64,000 nucleotides of DNA from Filobasidium wieringae (GCA_001600055.1 BCIV01000015.1:568861-632860); one strand, 5' to 3'. Numbered from the stretch's first letter, positions 50,001 to 61,327 are shown. Numbers and translations: made by a program. The notes: generated from the sequence alone by a model not told the origin.

Positions 50001-51243
50001 CAAGACCGCTTTCTTATACGGTGAACTGGAAGAGGAAGTTTACATGGTACAGCCGCCGGGATTCGAGGTAGAAGATCGATCATTAGTATGCAAGCTCAAG
50101 AAATCATTATACGGATTGCATCAATCGCCTCGAAACTTTTACCGACACATGCGTAATCTATTGAAAGGGATTGGCTTGAAACCATTAGGCGCAGACCAGT
50201 CGATCTTCATCTCCCAAGAAGGTACAACCATAACTCTGCTAGCGCTTTACGTTGATGATCTCCTATTGGCATCATCCACGGATACAAGGATCAGGGAAGT
50301 TAAAACCTTCCTACTACAAGCCTTCGAGCTCACGTGGACAGACGAGCCTAAAGTACTGTTAGGTATTGAGATCGAGAGAGATCGCAAAGCGGGAACGATC
50401 GTATTGTGTCAAGAGCGTTTTTGCAAAAGCATTATTGAAGAGTTTGACATGAAAGACGTACCTCCAACTAGACTACCAATGGTGGAGCTACTTCCTTCAT
50501 ACGGCAAAGAAAAGCCTGAACCAAACAAGACTCTCCCGTATCTTCGATTAATCGGGAAACTGAATTACCTTGCAAGAGGAACTCGGCCGGATATATCTTT
50601 CTGTGTATCGCATTTAGCCTCCTTTTGCTCTACATATCAAGAGGAACATTGGAACGCAGCACTCCGAGTACTGCGATACCTCTCAGGAAGCACGTCAACT
50701 CACCTGATATATCGTCAGGGAAGCATATCCGAACCGAATAACGCGATATTAGGATATAGCGATGCAGATTACGCGTCCGATGAAGGCGACCGAAGATCAG
50801 TAGGCGCTTATATCTTCCTCTTTGGAGGATCATGCATTACTTGGGCTAGTAAGAAACAAGCAACGGTATCACAATCAAGTACCGAAGCAGAATATCTAGC
50901 TCTCGGATCGGCGTCGCGCGAAGCAATGTGGTTGAACCATGTGTGCGATGAGATCAAGTTACCTGGAATGCCCAACAATATACTTATCTACGAAGACAAC
51001 CAATCAGCCATAGCTCTATCTAAGAACCCCGTGGAACACAAGCGTACAAAGCACATAGACGTAATTCACCACGCAGTTCGGGAGTTCATCGATAGTGGAC
51101 GAGTTCGCGTCGAATATATCAACACCAGCCAAATGGTGGCCGACGCGCTTACTAAGCCGCTAAACGGGAAGAAGCTCAGAGAACTCAGTCAAGGGATGGG
51201 TCTTGTCTTCAAGGATGAAACACCGATGATCGATGAGAGCTGA
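47017..51243 (+). CDS. copia Gag-Pol polyprotein, one in-frame TGA at 47272-47274
   Basis: ATG at 47017; the frame is continuous to 51243 except for a TGA after codon 85. Upstream lies the UBN2-type Gag start (VGGTNYTDWHESLMDSLAL). Downstream come the rest of Gag with a CCHC knuckle (CRYCRSTSHRIENC, about 47800-47850) and a protease motif LDSGCSR (48086). The integrase zinc region (HQRLGHY...CECC) and catalytic D-D-E (LLHIDLAG, RTDNGGEF, PYTPEQNGTAERAV) follow. Reverse transcriptase shows IAQADVKTAFLYG and YVDD (50252), and RNase H shows SDADYASD, STEAEYLAL and EDNQSAI. All catalytic residues that can be checked are intact. The TGA may be an inactivating point change or a recoding site. Downstream initiation at 47311 would lose part of Gag. 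Confidence 0.95.
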
Positions 51244-51255
51244 AACGCTTCAAAT

Positions 51256-51265
51256 CGAAGGGAAG
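51256..51265 (+). other. Polypurine tract
   Basis: Purine run GAAGGGAAG immediately before the right LTR, the usual plus-strand primer position. Confidence 0.8.
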
Positions 51266-51446
51266 TGTCGCGTCACGTGACTACGCGTACGGTTTTTCAC
51301 TCTAGTATATAGCTTCGCCTCCTTCTAGTTTATATCATCTCTATAGTGATACCTGTGGTTTGCTAGTTAATTGCTAGTAAACTACAGGTAAGTGTATACT
51401 GTTTATATAGACATGAAGTATCAGAGTTAATTGCTAGTAAACTACA
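51266..51446 (+). repeat. Right LTR, 181 bp
   Basis: Second LTR copy; carries CACGTG where the left copy has CACATG. Its last bases TAGTAAACTACA abut the target duplication CATTC. Confidence 0.97.
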
Positions 51447-52576
51447 CATTCCACCACCTCTCCGCAAACCTCTTCGTCTTCGATCTCTGACCCAAAGCCT
51501 CCAACCCATTTCCCGGATCTCCGGTCTGCATAGCCTTCTCTTTTCCCAGCTTATAGACCTCATCCGCCGCCTCCAACAACTTCCTGTGGGATAGCTTCTT
51601 CTTGACTCCCCTTACGAGGTGTACTTGTAGATGCGGTTCCTCCTCCTCGTTTTGAGCGTCCGCCACGTTGTTCGGTAGATGATAGATGTTCAACCAAGCC
51701 TGCGGGATTTCATAGAACCTGCTGGAGATGACGGGGTCTTCTTTGAGAACGTCACATATGATCCGTGGGAGCGAACCACCAGGGGATAGTATATTGCTTT
51801 TCTAGCTCGAGACTTTCTCTGTGAATTCCACTAGGAGACGTTCGACGTGGAAGAGCATTACGCCGGCGTTGAAACCGTTGTGGTCTTGGTTACCGAGGAT
51901 GAGAGGTTTGGGAGTGAGGGACGAGGGAGGGAGGAGGTCTTGTATCGGTATTGCTGGATTCGTGATGAAGGTATCGACATCTGTAAGCCTAAAGACAACA
52001 CAGGTGCTTTGTATCAGCGTCCCCAGCTTTTAGTTGCATTGGGCGGTGTACTTACCAGATCCATTCGGCACCTTGATCGCCTTTACTTATTTCCTCCAGA
52101 GCTGCTCTTTGTAAAGCATGTATCTTGTTCATGTACGCTTTGGTGTTCCATCTTCCTATCCTTTCGATGACATAGGGGACTTGATCTACTTTATGTGAAT
52201 AACCCCATGCTCTTGCGTAGTCTTGATGGTTCTTGGCGGAAGCTTGAAGGAGGTGACCCCAACGATAGTCGACATGCTGGTATTGTAGAATAAGAACCCG
52301 AGGATTATGTTCTCTATTTGTGGCCGCTTCGACAGGGAAAGGAGTGTGGGTAGGATACCAGTTGACCGGGTGCGGAATTGTGCTTGCGAAAGTCTCTAGT
52401 ATCAGGTCGAAGTAGAACACGAAGATCGTATAGACCAGGAGGCATAAGAGAAATTTGGCTAGCTTGATCAGTCGGTAAGGTCGTCCTATCCGAGCTCGAT
52501 ACAGCGTAGAACGAGGTCTATTCCGTAGATCAGCTTGCGTTTTAGGCAACAGGCTAGATCTAGTAAAGAGACTCAT
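51442..52576 (-). pseudogene. GT34-type glycosyltransferase (galactosyl/mannosyl transferase), damaged
   Basis: Type II membrane enzyme of the Golgi glycosyltransferase-34 family (Mnn10/Gma12-like). Exon 52576-52056 starts MSLFTRSSL, with a membrane anchor (LLCLLVYTIFVFYFDLIL), then VLILQYQHVDYRWGHLL, NHQDYARAWGYSH and AEWIW. Exon 2 from 51988 gives LTDVDTFITNP (DxD metal site) and GNQDHNGFNAGVMLFHVE. Then a TAG stands in frame at 51804-51802. The same frame stays open for about 120 more codons with family-like content (SRFYEIPQAWLNIYH) until the retrotransposon, where an added Val codon precedes a TAG inside the LTR. The original last 11-12 codons and TAA (46550-46552) sit beyond the element. 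Two independent lesions suggest a dying gene, though a sequencing error at the TAG is possible. Confidence 0.8.
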
Positions 52577-53467
52577 TTGATGAGCATGTGTTGAGGCGAT
52601 GAGCAATGCGTTGAGTGCCGGAGGTAACTTACCAATCTTACATCGGATATCACCCATGTTCCTTCACATGTCGTCTCCCAAACCTTGTAGTACCCGCTGG
52701 AAGCGATGATCTCTGCCTTTCGAGCGGAGAAGAGATTGATCATTCATTGTCTGTCTCGCTTGGCGTTTTAGGCTTGTTCCTGTTGTTTATCCTCGCACAT
52801 CACTAATCCGCTGTTGATTGCTACATATGCTTTCAGATGGGGACGGCCAGCATAACTAGCTCTTTCAAGTGGTGCTAGCATACTTGTCCGAAATCTGTAT
52901 GCGTCTGGACCGACGGGATTATCATAGTCGGTGATCTTGGATAATAGGCAGGGTCAAGGCGAGCACGGCGGAAACCAGGACCACCGACCACCAGGCCCGT
53001 CCGCGAGAGAGCGCACCTCTGCGACCTGGCAACGTCTCTCTTTCGATCTGAAATAAACTACCTATCAACGCTGCCACATATTAGGCTCATTCAGATCATG
53101 CGGCCCTCGACAACGGCAAGATCGGTCCGGAGAATCTAATGCTCGCCGTTCGACTTGAACACGAACACAAGGCGTGCATCTTGAGAATCAAAAGCAATCC
53201 ACTCTTAGCAATTCCAAATAGTCTGGATCTCAGGGAGATGGAATCTTGACAGCTGAACAGGCACGCCTCAATCCAAGAGGATAGCGGATCATCAATAAGT
53301 ATCTGGATCCCAACTGTCGTGTCAACGCAGCGACGTATCCGACGTCGGAATTTACCTGTCTACATGTGCGATGGATTTGGACACATTCATGGGTATCCGA
53401 CGCGATTTGGCGATGATTATTGAAGCGCACTTTGTGACCGTCGGGTTTCATTACAGTAGATGACAAG
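52577..53467. other. Intergenic
   Basis: Promoter side of the GT34 gene and 3' flank of the dehydrogenase gene. Open minus frame 53230-53490 has no features. Nothing recognised. Confidence 0.4.
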
Positions 53468-54615
53468 CTATACAAACAAGGCTTCTTCATGCTTTGAACC
53501 CTTCATCTGATCCGTCATTATCTCCTTCATCAATTCGTCATCATAATCGTCCAACCCCAAGTCGAAGTACCCTCTCGGTGCCCATCTACGAGCAGATAAG
53601 AATAGACTGTGACCGTTGATACTCCTATCGGAGAGAATCTTGAGGAGACAGTCACCCGCATCGGAGAGAGTAGCGAATTCGACACCCATGGATTTGATCT
53701 GTTCGCAGAAGGCTGGGTCGAGGATGTTGGTCTCGACGTACCTGCAATTGCAACGGGCATGATCAGTCTCACGTACGAACGTCAAGGATGGAACAGATCA
53801 ATTACCAAGGGGCTATAATGTTGACACGACTGCCATAATGATGAGACGTCCTCCTCATCGATCGCATGATCCCCCTCATCGCATGCTTGGTCGACTGGTA
53901 TTGCGGAGTTCGAGGACAGTCCAAATACCCAGCCCCGCTGCTGATCAATACAAGACAGGTATCCTCTTGCTCATCCGACTCCGTCTGTCCATTCTGGTCG
54001 ATAAAGTAGTGAGTGGCCAGTTTAGTCGTGTAGAGCGTTCCGTGGAGATTGACATCGATCGTTTTCAAATCAGGCTGCTCAGGTCCAGAAGCGTTGTAAG
54101 CGAAGACGTCGTCTGGTCTGAAAACACCTGCGTTGGCGACGACGTAATGGATCCGACCGGTCGGGGAGAGTAATTTAGCAGCGGAGAAGAGATTGACTTG
54201 GTCTGACCAGGAAGTCGTGTCGCACTTAACGAATTTAGTCCTGTGATGATGATCAGCTGGCGTAGCAGTGTGCGCACTAGCATCTGGGCACATACCCCGT
54301 GAGTTCGGATTCTAGTTTCTCTCCCTTCTCTGAGTCTAGATCTCCGATCGCGACGTAAGCCCTGAGCAGTGCGACTGGTCAGGCTATCTGCTGTCGAGGA
54401 ATCAGAGAAGTAAACTCACCCGGCCTTGACCAACGCTCGTACGTATGCCTCTCCAATCCCATTGGCTCCTACATTTCTGCGTTCAGTATGTGTGAGCTAG
54501 AATGCCAAGCCCGAGCAGACTTACCTCCGGTAACTATTGCGGTCTTGCCTTTCAATCCTGAGACATCGATGTCCACATCGCAGTTGATCGGTCCAGTGTA
54601 CTTGTAAGCGGGCAT
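53468..54615 (-). CDS. Short-chain dehydrogenase/reductase
   Basis: NAD(P)-dependent oxidoreductase of the classical SDR family, resembling 15-hydroxyprostaglandin-dehydrogenase-like fungal enzymes. Exons 54615-54525, 54468-54420, 54361-54296, 54240-53806 and 53741-53468, 304 residues. Nucleotide fold TGGANGIGEAYVRAL at about residues 29-43, acidic IGDLD after the second strand (favouring NAD), VVANAGVF, ISSGAGYLDCPRTPQYQSTKHA with the YxxxK catalytic pair, and NIIAPWYVETNI. A TATA motif lies 77 bases upstream. Substrate unknown; neighbours (hydrolase, ferric reductase) do not define a pathway. Confidence 0.92.
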
Positions 54616-54691
54616 GTTGTGAATATCTGATAAGATCCCACGAGATCAATCGAATGGTTTGATCGATTCCAAAGGACTCCCAGTTGGCAGC

Positions 54692-54699
54692 TTATATAC
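54692..54699 (-). promoter_or_regulatory. TATA box of the SDR gene
   Basis: On the minus strand TATATAAG lies about 77 bases before the ATG at 54615. Confidence 0.5.
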
Positions 54700-56713
54700 C
54701 TATACGAGTACGAGCCATCTGAATAACCGGGCTCGGCGTTGAGATCTAAAAGTGGAGGGCGATGATGTCAAGAAGTGGAGGTTGTTGCGTCGGGGTTGCG
54801 GGCCGCAGGCTAAGGTCGTATTATCAGTCTCGACTGAGATGCGCAATGCCCTCCACACACAAGAATCGATTGTTGTCTAGGCGGCAGATAGGTTAGCTCC
54901 TGCCTACCCGTTTCAGGTCGGTCGAAACGTCATCGCAATCAGGTTCCGGGCGCGATGATCTTCTCGCATAAGTTCCGGTTCGCGCTTTGAAGCTGGTTAT
55001 CGCTTGTTACGATTTGAATACGGACAACTAACTCTTCGTTGTACCGACCGAGTTCTAACGATTGCGATAGCAAACAGGAATTTGTGAGACATGCATAATC
55101 TTTTTGACCATTTAAACGAAGTTCTTCTCAGCGTGTCATCAGAAGATCAACCGAGCCCTAAGCCATTCCATCTGCAGTCTTTCCTTTGGAATATCCACTT
55201 GAGCAAGTCACTTGTAAGCCTGAGCATAGGCTTGGCTGACCTGCGCAGAGGTACCGTGTTTGTTCATATGATTTCAAATGAGTCGAAGATGAAGGTGAGA
55301 GAGATGTGATTGCCACAATCATAGCTGTAAGAGCTGATGATTTGACTAGATCGAGGTGTCAAGGAAGATCTCAATCAGTAGATGGAATGCTACAGGCGGT
55401 GGACCCAGTGCAAGAGGCTAGGTTAGATGAGAGCACAATGATCCCATTGCAGTGCTCCTGTGGATCTTAGATCTCTAGCTTAGAGCTCAAATCCAACTGA
55501 TCGGGCTAACATGAGACTATGTCATGCAATTTGTAATTATCGTTACATGGAAAACATGATATCAGTTGAGGGTGGAACATAAAACAGCGCAAGATGCCAA
55601 AGAGTTCGAGCGGTGTAGCTTGACGTGTATCTTCCTCAGACCTAAGCCTGGCTTGAACGACTCCTTGGCCAATTACAAGGACGCCAGCCATAGTGAAGCG
55701 TACCATAATCAGATGTCGAATCCTAAGTCCAGATCAGATCATGGTCCGTAGATGATCATGATCGATGATCCACATGCCTGTGGCAACGGATGCTTCGCGA
55801 GGCAACTCGTCCGTCGCGCTTGCCAGAACCTTGAGAGGCGAGGTATTACATGTATCACCATACGAACAGCCGAACCTCGACCAATAAGCGGCGGCTCAGC
55901 CAATGGTATCCAATCGAGATTGAAAGTGTCATGCCAGTCGGTCCTGTGCGTGATATCATCTGACGTTCATACAATGGAAATCATGTGCACAGTCGACCAG
56001 CTCGATGAGACGCGATCTGACCATCTATCGAAGCACAAGGAGAAGGACCACAAGTAATAGGATCGATGGTCTCCATCACACAGACCAGCAGTACCGATAA
56101 GGATAGCGAGACAACGAGCGATTCAAGATACGTGCAGGTATTTACATCGAGGTCAGATCTCGGTCGGGTCGCGACATCACCCGATCTCGTTCTGTACAGC
56201 GAGTTGGCAGACTTGCGCTGCATGTTGACCACATCCTCACTCTTCCTTCCTAGACTGCGGGCATCAGGTGGCGATGAACGAGCTCAGCAAATAGGTGATC
56301 TTTGTAGAGCGATGTCGGTGACCTCGATTGGTGTCATTTCGTTCAGGGATTGCATGAACGCTTGAGCCCAGGTCAAACATCGTTGGTTTCGTACGAAAAC
56401 ATCGGAAAGATCTGTGTGCCACCGTGACTCGTTTTGGTTGACTTTGCCAAGCTGATGAAGGTAGGCGTAAGTCGTGATTCGAGTTGTCAAGCGCCTTTTC
56501 CACAGCGAGTCGCCTCAATCATGAGCATCGCGCTGTGATATCCAGAGTTTACAGTACTCAGAGTAGTGATACCTACCAGAGATCACTAAAATGGTACTGG
56601 GATGCTTGGGGTTTCAACTCGTGTATTAGCATATCATGAGTTACAACCCGCAACTGTAAGATATACAACCCATATCCATATCGATCCTCGAAGCGATCTT
56701 CCGAACGTATCTG
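54700..56713. other. 2 kb region without a firm gene
   Basis: Minus frame 56284-56490 (MTTRITTYAYLHQLGKVNQN..., about 68 residues) has protein-like composition (WHTDLSDVFVRNQRCLTWAQ) and may be an exon of a small orphan gene continuing left into 55981-56232, but no splice solution was confirmed. Plus frames at 55091-55309 and 56066-56365 are unsupported. Confidence 0.35.
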
Positions 56714-57712
56714 CTATTTAGGAACCTGGCTCAACCCCCAACTCAACGCCTCATCCATCTTGGTCTTGAAGTCCACCATCAACGGCGTCCCCTTGAACAG
56801 AGGGATTCCTTCGAAAGCATGGAAACCTCCGGGAATTTCGTCTAGCTTGACCTCTACGCCGGCCTCTCGTAGACGTCGGACGTAATCAAGGTCTTCTGAG
56901 TGGAAGAGATCGATTGTCCCAACACCTATGTAAGTAGGAGGAAAGTTTTCGAAAGATTTCGTTCGGCGGCTAGGGACAGCGTATTCGGGAGGTGTTGACG
57001 TAGAAGAAGGCGGTTGGGCAAGGTAAGAAGTCCAGCCGAAGATGTTGTTATCGAAAGTCCAGAGGTAACGTAGAGTCTTTGGTTTGAGAGTGGTACGGTC
57101 GTCTAGCATTGGGTAGAGGAGGTATTGGAATAGAGGGGGGTGGGTTGGGTCGGTATCCATGATCTTTTGAACGACACTTGCCGCCATCCCGCCTCCCGCA
57201 CTTGCTCCGCCGATTACGATCTTTTTAGGATCGATTCCTAGTTCTTTATGGTTCGCTAGGAGGTATAGCCAGGTAGCGTAGCAATCTTCAATTCCGGCAG
57301 GTGCCGGGTGGTCCGGTGCTAGACGATAATTGACCGAGACGACCTTGATTTTGTGCATCTGAACTCGTGCGATGTTTGCGCTCTCATTCATGACGTGATC
57401 GCCCAGAACGTAACCTCCTCCATGGATCCACAACAGACAAGGAAGAGGAGTATCGGAAGTTTTCTCGGAAGGAGCGTATGATCGAACTGGGATAGCGGGT
57501 TGTGACGGGGTAGATCCGGGAACATATAGGTCCTTGAGGGTGACATCGGAAGGGGGAGGAAAACTGACAACAGCTCGAGAAACCTTGATACCGTTCCGTA
57601 TGAAGGGCAGGGTCCAGGAATTTACACGCAGTGCGGGCATGTATTTGATCGCCCAGAGAGATGGGTCGGACTCGAGATGATCGGGATTTGCATTGTCAGA
57701 AGCGTCCGTCAT
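56714..57712 (-). CDS. Alpha/beta hydrolase, hormone-sensitive-lipase (HSL) family
   Basis: Intronless, 332 residues from the ATG at 57712 (MTDASDNANPDHL); an in-frame ATG at 57892 would add 60 residues without family character. The HSL set is complete: oxyanion loop HGGG at residues 97-100, nucleophile in GGASAGG (S171), acid D267 in GTIDLFHSED and H297 in GGFHAF. NYRLAPDHPAPAGIEDCY is the conserved linker. No signal peptide, so an intracellular carboxylesterase, lipase or deacetylase is likely. Absence of introns in this intron-rich setting is notable and could reflect horizontal or retroposed origin, but that is only a suggestion. Confidence 0.92.
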   Translation of the reverse strand: MTDASDNANPDHLESDPSLWAIKYMPALRVNSWTLPFIRNGIKVSRAVVSFPPPSDVTLKDLYVPGSTPSQPAIPVRSYAPSEKTSDTPLPCLLWIHGGGYVLGDHVMNESANIARVQMHKIKVVSVNYRLAPDHPAPAGIEDCYATWLYLLANHKELGIDPKKIVIGGASAGGGMAASVVQKIMDTDPTHPPLFQYLLYPMLDDRTTLKPKTLRYLWTFDNNIFGWTSYLAQPPSSTSTPPEYAVPSRRTKSFENFPPTYIGVGTIDLFHSEDLDYVRRLREAGVEVKLDEIPGGFHAFEGIPLFKGTPLMVDFKTKMDEALSWGLSQVPK

Positions 57713-57980
57713 GGCAATTGCTTGGTTATGGAAGGCTGTCTCTAGGATCCCTAGACAATAGAACAGCTGTTGTGCTGCGATCTCTTTATACTGATCTAAA
57801 CAGAGGTGAGGTTCTTGGTCAACGACGTAACCCCGGTAGTTGTGGGCTGCGGGTAGAAATACTAAACACTTCGGCCGCCGCTGACGATACAAATATATGG
57901 CGCGCCGTTTACACCACCCTCGAGATTGGCGTCACCTTGCTCTTGTAATAGCCGTCAGTGATCAAACTGATATCTGCCAG
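57713..57980. other. Promoter region of the hydrolase gene
   Basis: Upstream of the minus-strand hydrolase up to the MITE-like element. No gene. Confidence 0.35.
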
Positions 57981-58322
57981 TAGTAAATTCAATAGAAACG
58001 CGTTTTTAACGCATATTATGCGTAATTTCCGAATGTTTAAGTATAATTCTGACAAACTGAACCAGATGTGAAACACATTTAGAACACACCTGAAACAGAT
58101 TGAATATGCTCTGATGCTGTATATGACCCTTATGTAGTACTTTCAGCTATCTAAAAGAGGTTTGAAACAAGTCAAATGAAGTACGCTTTTTTTTTTGCCA
58201 ATCTGGGATATTTTTCTTTGTTTAAATAACCACAAATGCAGATCTTACTACATTTCTGATCAATCTCATGCAATGTTCAGACATATATGCGTTAAAACGC
58301 GTTTTTCTATTGAATAAAACTA
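57981..58322. mobile_element. MITE-like non-autonomous DNA transposon, about 338 bp
   Basis: AT-rich block bounded by imperfect terminal inverted repeats: left 57983-58014 (core ATTCAATAGAAACGCG) and right 58287-58320, which read inverted gives ATTCAATAGAAAAACGCG. A TA dinucleotide flanks each end (57981-57982, 58321-58322), as expected for Tc1/mariner-type insertion. No coding capacity. Exact ends are uncertain by a few bases because GTAGT/ACTAC also match outside. Confidence 0.7.
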
Positions 58323-58768
58323 CAGGCGGATCTTGCAGTCCTTGCTACTGGCGGGTGTTGAAATGACTAATGGCTCTTGGAGCGTCACTACAGACCTGGT
58401 GTTTTCGGCGCGCCAAACAAATAGGCCATGTCTACCACATACTACTAGTACAGTATATCGTATCATACCTGCTGAAACATTCATCGCTGGATGGCTCAAC
58501 CAACGAGCAGAGGGATGTAGACCGATGCAAGATATCATACAGACTCACGCCCACCAAAGCCGGAACAAATCGAGCAGCACGTGCAGCTTGTCATCTCCAG
58601 AAGTACCCGTCGTTCCACCTTTCGTAAAACTCACACATGCACACAAATACACACATATGAAGACCACTCCACCGCAGACATGCAGATATCAGATTTCTCA
58701 TATCAGATCGGCTATCATGTCGCTACCAAGAGTTGTGCGCTCTCTGTGACTACGCATCGCGGATCAAG
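58323..58768. other. Promoter region of the ferric reductase gene
   Basis: 446 bases before the ATG; overlapping plus frames are unsupported. Short ACACA-rich stretch at 58630-58660. Confidence 0.35.
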
Positions 58769-61327
58769 ATGTCCAGGTCACATACCATCGTATACAGTGA
58801 AGCAGAGATCGAAAAACTTATAGCGCTGAATGGACTCGTTGGCTTGTACCTCTGGGTAGGCTTGGCGAGTATCACTGCTCTAGTCACTATTGCGCATTGG
58901 ATACGGTGCTTGGAGGTGAGTACCGTCCTTTGGGGAGACAGATAGAATACCGATGTGGGGATCTTTCAGGGCTATTATAGAAGACGAAATGCAGGATTCC
59001 GCCAAGCTTCGACCCGCAGATCGAGCCAGTATGCTTCGACATCGAATATAGACCAAAGAGATGTGCCGCAGTGGGGATACAGCCTATATTTCCTCGAAGC
59101 AGTATGGAGGAAATACAGCGTGAAGCAATTCAAGGCGAGTAGACTGTGGAGTTCGCTTTCGCGTGACAAAACTGATCGTTCCGATGTGGGTTATAGGTGG
59201 CTCGACACCTTTTCCTCGGATCTGTGGGACAGCTGTTGCTCATCGCGACCTACATCGGGCTGAATCTTGGACTCATGTTCGGCGGGACTCGGAGAGATCC
59301 TAATTGGATAGCCCATCACGTTGGTTTTTCCCGTCGATATGCTTGCTTTGCCAACATACTTAATGTCGATCCATTGCCCTTCCTCCGATCAGGCTGCTAA
59401 GCTTAGCTATGCCAATCTACCCCTCGTCATAGGTCTTGCGGGAAAGAACAACATCTTATCCCTATTGACTGGCTTTCCCTACGAATCCCTAAACGTCCTG
59501 CATCGATGGAGCGCACGCTTCCTCATTGCTACATCGGCTGTACACGTCGGAGGCAGGATCTGGGTTAATGAGCCTGCTACTCAAGTGGGACGAAGGGGAT
59601 CGGGGTATATTGTTTGGGGATGGGTGGGGTTCACCCTGCTGACATAGTGAGTATTCGCACCTGTTTGTGAATGAGCTTGGATTGACAATAAGGTTTGCAG
59701 TATGGTTGTGGTCGCTTCGAGGACTGTTCGAAATCGAGCTTATCAGTTCTTTCTGGTTAGTATCGCTGACAGGAATGTTTCCCTTGGGACGAGGCTGATT
59801 ACAAAAGAGATTCGCTCAGATTCAACATGTCCTACTCTGGTTCGCCATCGTGCCTTGTCTCATTATTCACCGGCCGCGATCTCAGGGCTGGGTCTGGGCT
59901 GGGTTCGGATTACAAATGCTGGATAGGATAGGTAGGACAGGAAGAATTCTATTCTATCATTTGGTATGGCCGGTGCACACGAAGGTCGAGGGGGGCGGCG
60001 AAGACCAGGACTTGGCTTGGGTCACCGTATTGTCCGAAGACACGATGCGAGTAACTGTCCGTACTAGACAGAGTAAGTTGAATATTTGCCGCCCTTTGAC
60101 TGTCATTTTGTCTGAACTCGCCTTCTGTCAGATTGGATTGCTGGCCAGCACGTGTATCTGCACTGTTATTCGGAATCGCCTGGAGGTCACCCTTTCACAA
60201 GTAAATCGAAAGCCAGCGAAATGCCCACCCAAGTGAAGTCTTAAGCTGAATCGGCTTGTAATCAGTTTCAAATACCTCTCGTCCTTTATCGCAACGTGAT
60301 ATGGTTCGGCCTAAGGAAACGGAGCAAGATTTGCTCATACGAGTAAGGAGCGGGATGACAAGGCGGATATTCGATCTTGGATGTTCAACGCTCGAACAGG
60401 TTGACGTGGATCGAGCGCCGGTCGTCGATCTCTTTCCGAAAGCAAGAGTGGCAATCAGAGCCTGGACCGAGGGCCCATGTAAGCCCAATAAGACGGCGCT
60501 CGTTGTCACTCAACATCCAATATTGATTGATCGAGCCAGATGGTCAACAGAAGCATTTGGGCGAAGATTACAACACCTTGGTATTGATTGCCGGCGGATC
60601 AGGCGTGAGCTATACTTTGGCTATTGCTTTGGATTTAGTAAGACGGGCGCGAGCTATGGTTGAAGCGGGGAACCAGACGAAATCCGTGAATATCGCAACC
60701 AAACGTGTCAAGTTTGTCTGGGTGATCAAACGATCGGATCAGATAGCTTGGATTGATGATCGTCTGAACGAGATTTGTCACGTCGCACCACCTGACTTCT
60801 TGCATATTGCTATATATGTGACTTCATCCAGAAGTCCAGGCGAGTTACCATCTCCGGTAACGCACCACGAATCGTACCTGGCACCAACATCGACGTTATT
60901 TGCGGAACCCGTCGTTTTGGATCCAACGCCAATCGCACCTGTTCGCAGGGCAACATTGCATTCGAACATCCAGGTGATACCCGGTCGACCAAACTTTGGG
61001 CTCTTGATCGAGACCGAAATCGAACAGTCGCAGCGTGCCGAGTAAGTAAACAGGCTGACCAAGTCGTAATTCAGGATTCAGGCCTTTAATCTCATTGACT
61101 TTTCTCTTTGCAGCTGGGTTGGGGTGGGCGCATGCGGCCCAACACCTATGCTAAATTCGATAGCTAGCGCGGTCAGAGATGCCATTCAACCCGCCTCGGT
61201 CCTGCAAGGCAACCTTCGGCGAAACGTCTACTTCGCAGCAGAGTAAGCTGATAATAAAGATCAGATCCCGCGGTCGCTAACGCTTTGTGATATTCGGTTC
61301 GTCTGGTGCAGAGAATTCGGCTGGTGA
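58769..61327 (+). CDS. Ferric/cupric reductase (FRE family, NOX-like flavocytochrome)
   Basis: Plasma-membrane metalloreductase passing electrons from NADPH via FAD and two hemes to Fe(III). Eleven exons: 58769-58915, 58970-59134, 59197-59319, 59393-59646, 59701-59755, 59820-60072, 60132-60200, 60266-60478, 60540-61041, 61114-61242 and 61312-61327, 641 residues without frame break. Heme histidine pairs: NVLHRWSARFLIATSAVHVGG and IQHVLLWFAIVPCLIIH, each spaced by 13 residues. FAD site HPFT (about 60190), NADPH sites GPYGQQKHL, LIAGGSGVSYTL and GACGPTP. The C-terminus is EEFGW. Intron 2 starts GC (AAG-GCGAGT) rather than GT. The donor of intron 3 (GTTGGT) is the least certain. Probably iron-regulated; no site was identified. 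Confidence 0.93.

Larger units (their letters stand above)
46589..51446 (+). mobile_element. Complete Ty1/copia LTR retrotransposon
   Basis: 4858 bp bounded by 181-bp LTRs that begin TG and end CA and differ at one base. The element is flanked by the 5-bp target duplication CATTC (46584-46588 and 51447-51451). A primer-binding site directly follows the left LTR; a polypurine tract (GAAGGGAAG, ending 51265) precedes the right LTR. One long coding frame runs gag-protease-integrase-reverse transcriptase-RNase H, the copia order (integrase before reverse transcriptase). Near-identity of the LTRs implies recent insertion. A single in-frame TGA in gag is the only break seen. The insertion disrupts the 3' end of a GT34 glycosyltransferase gene. 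Confidence 0.97.
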
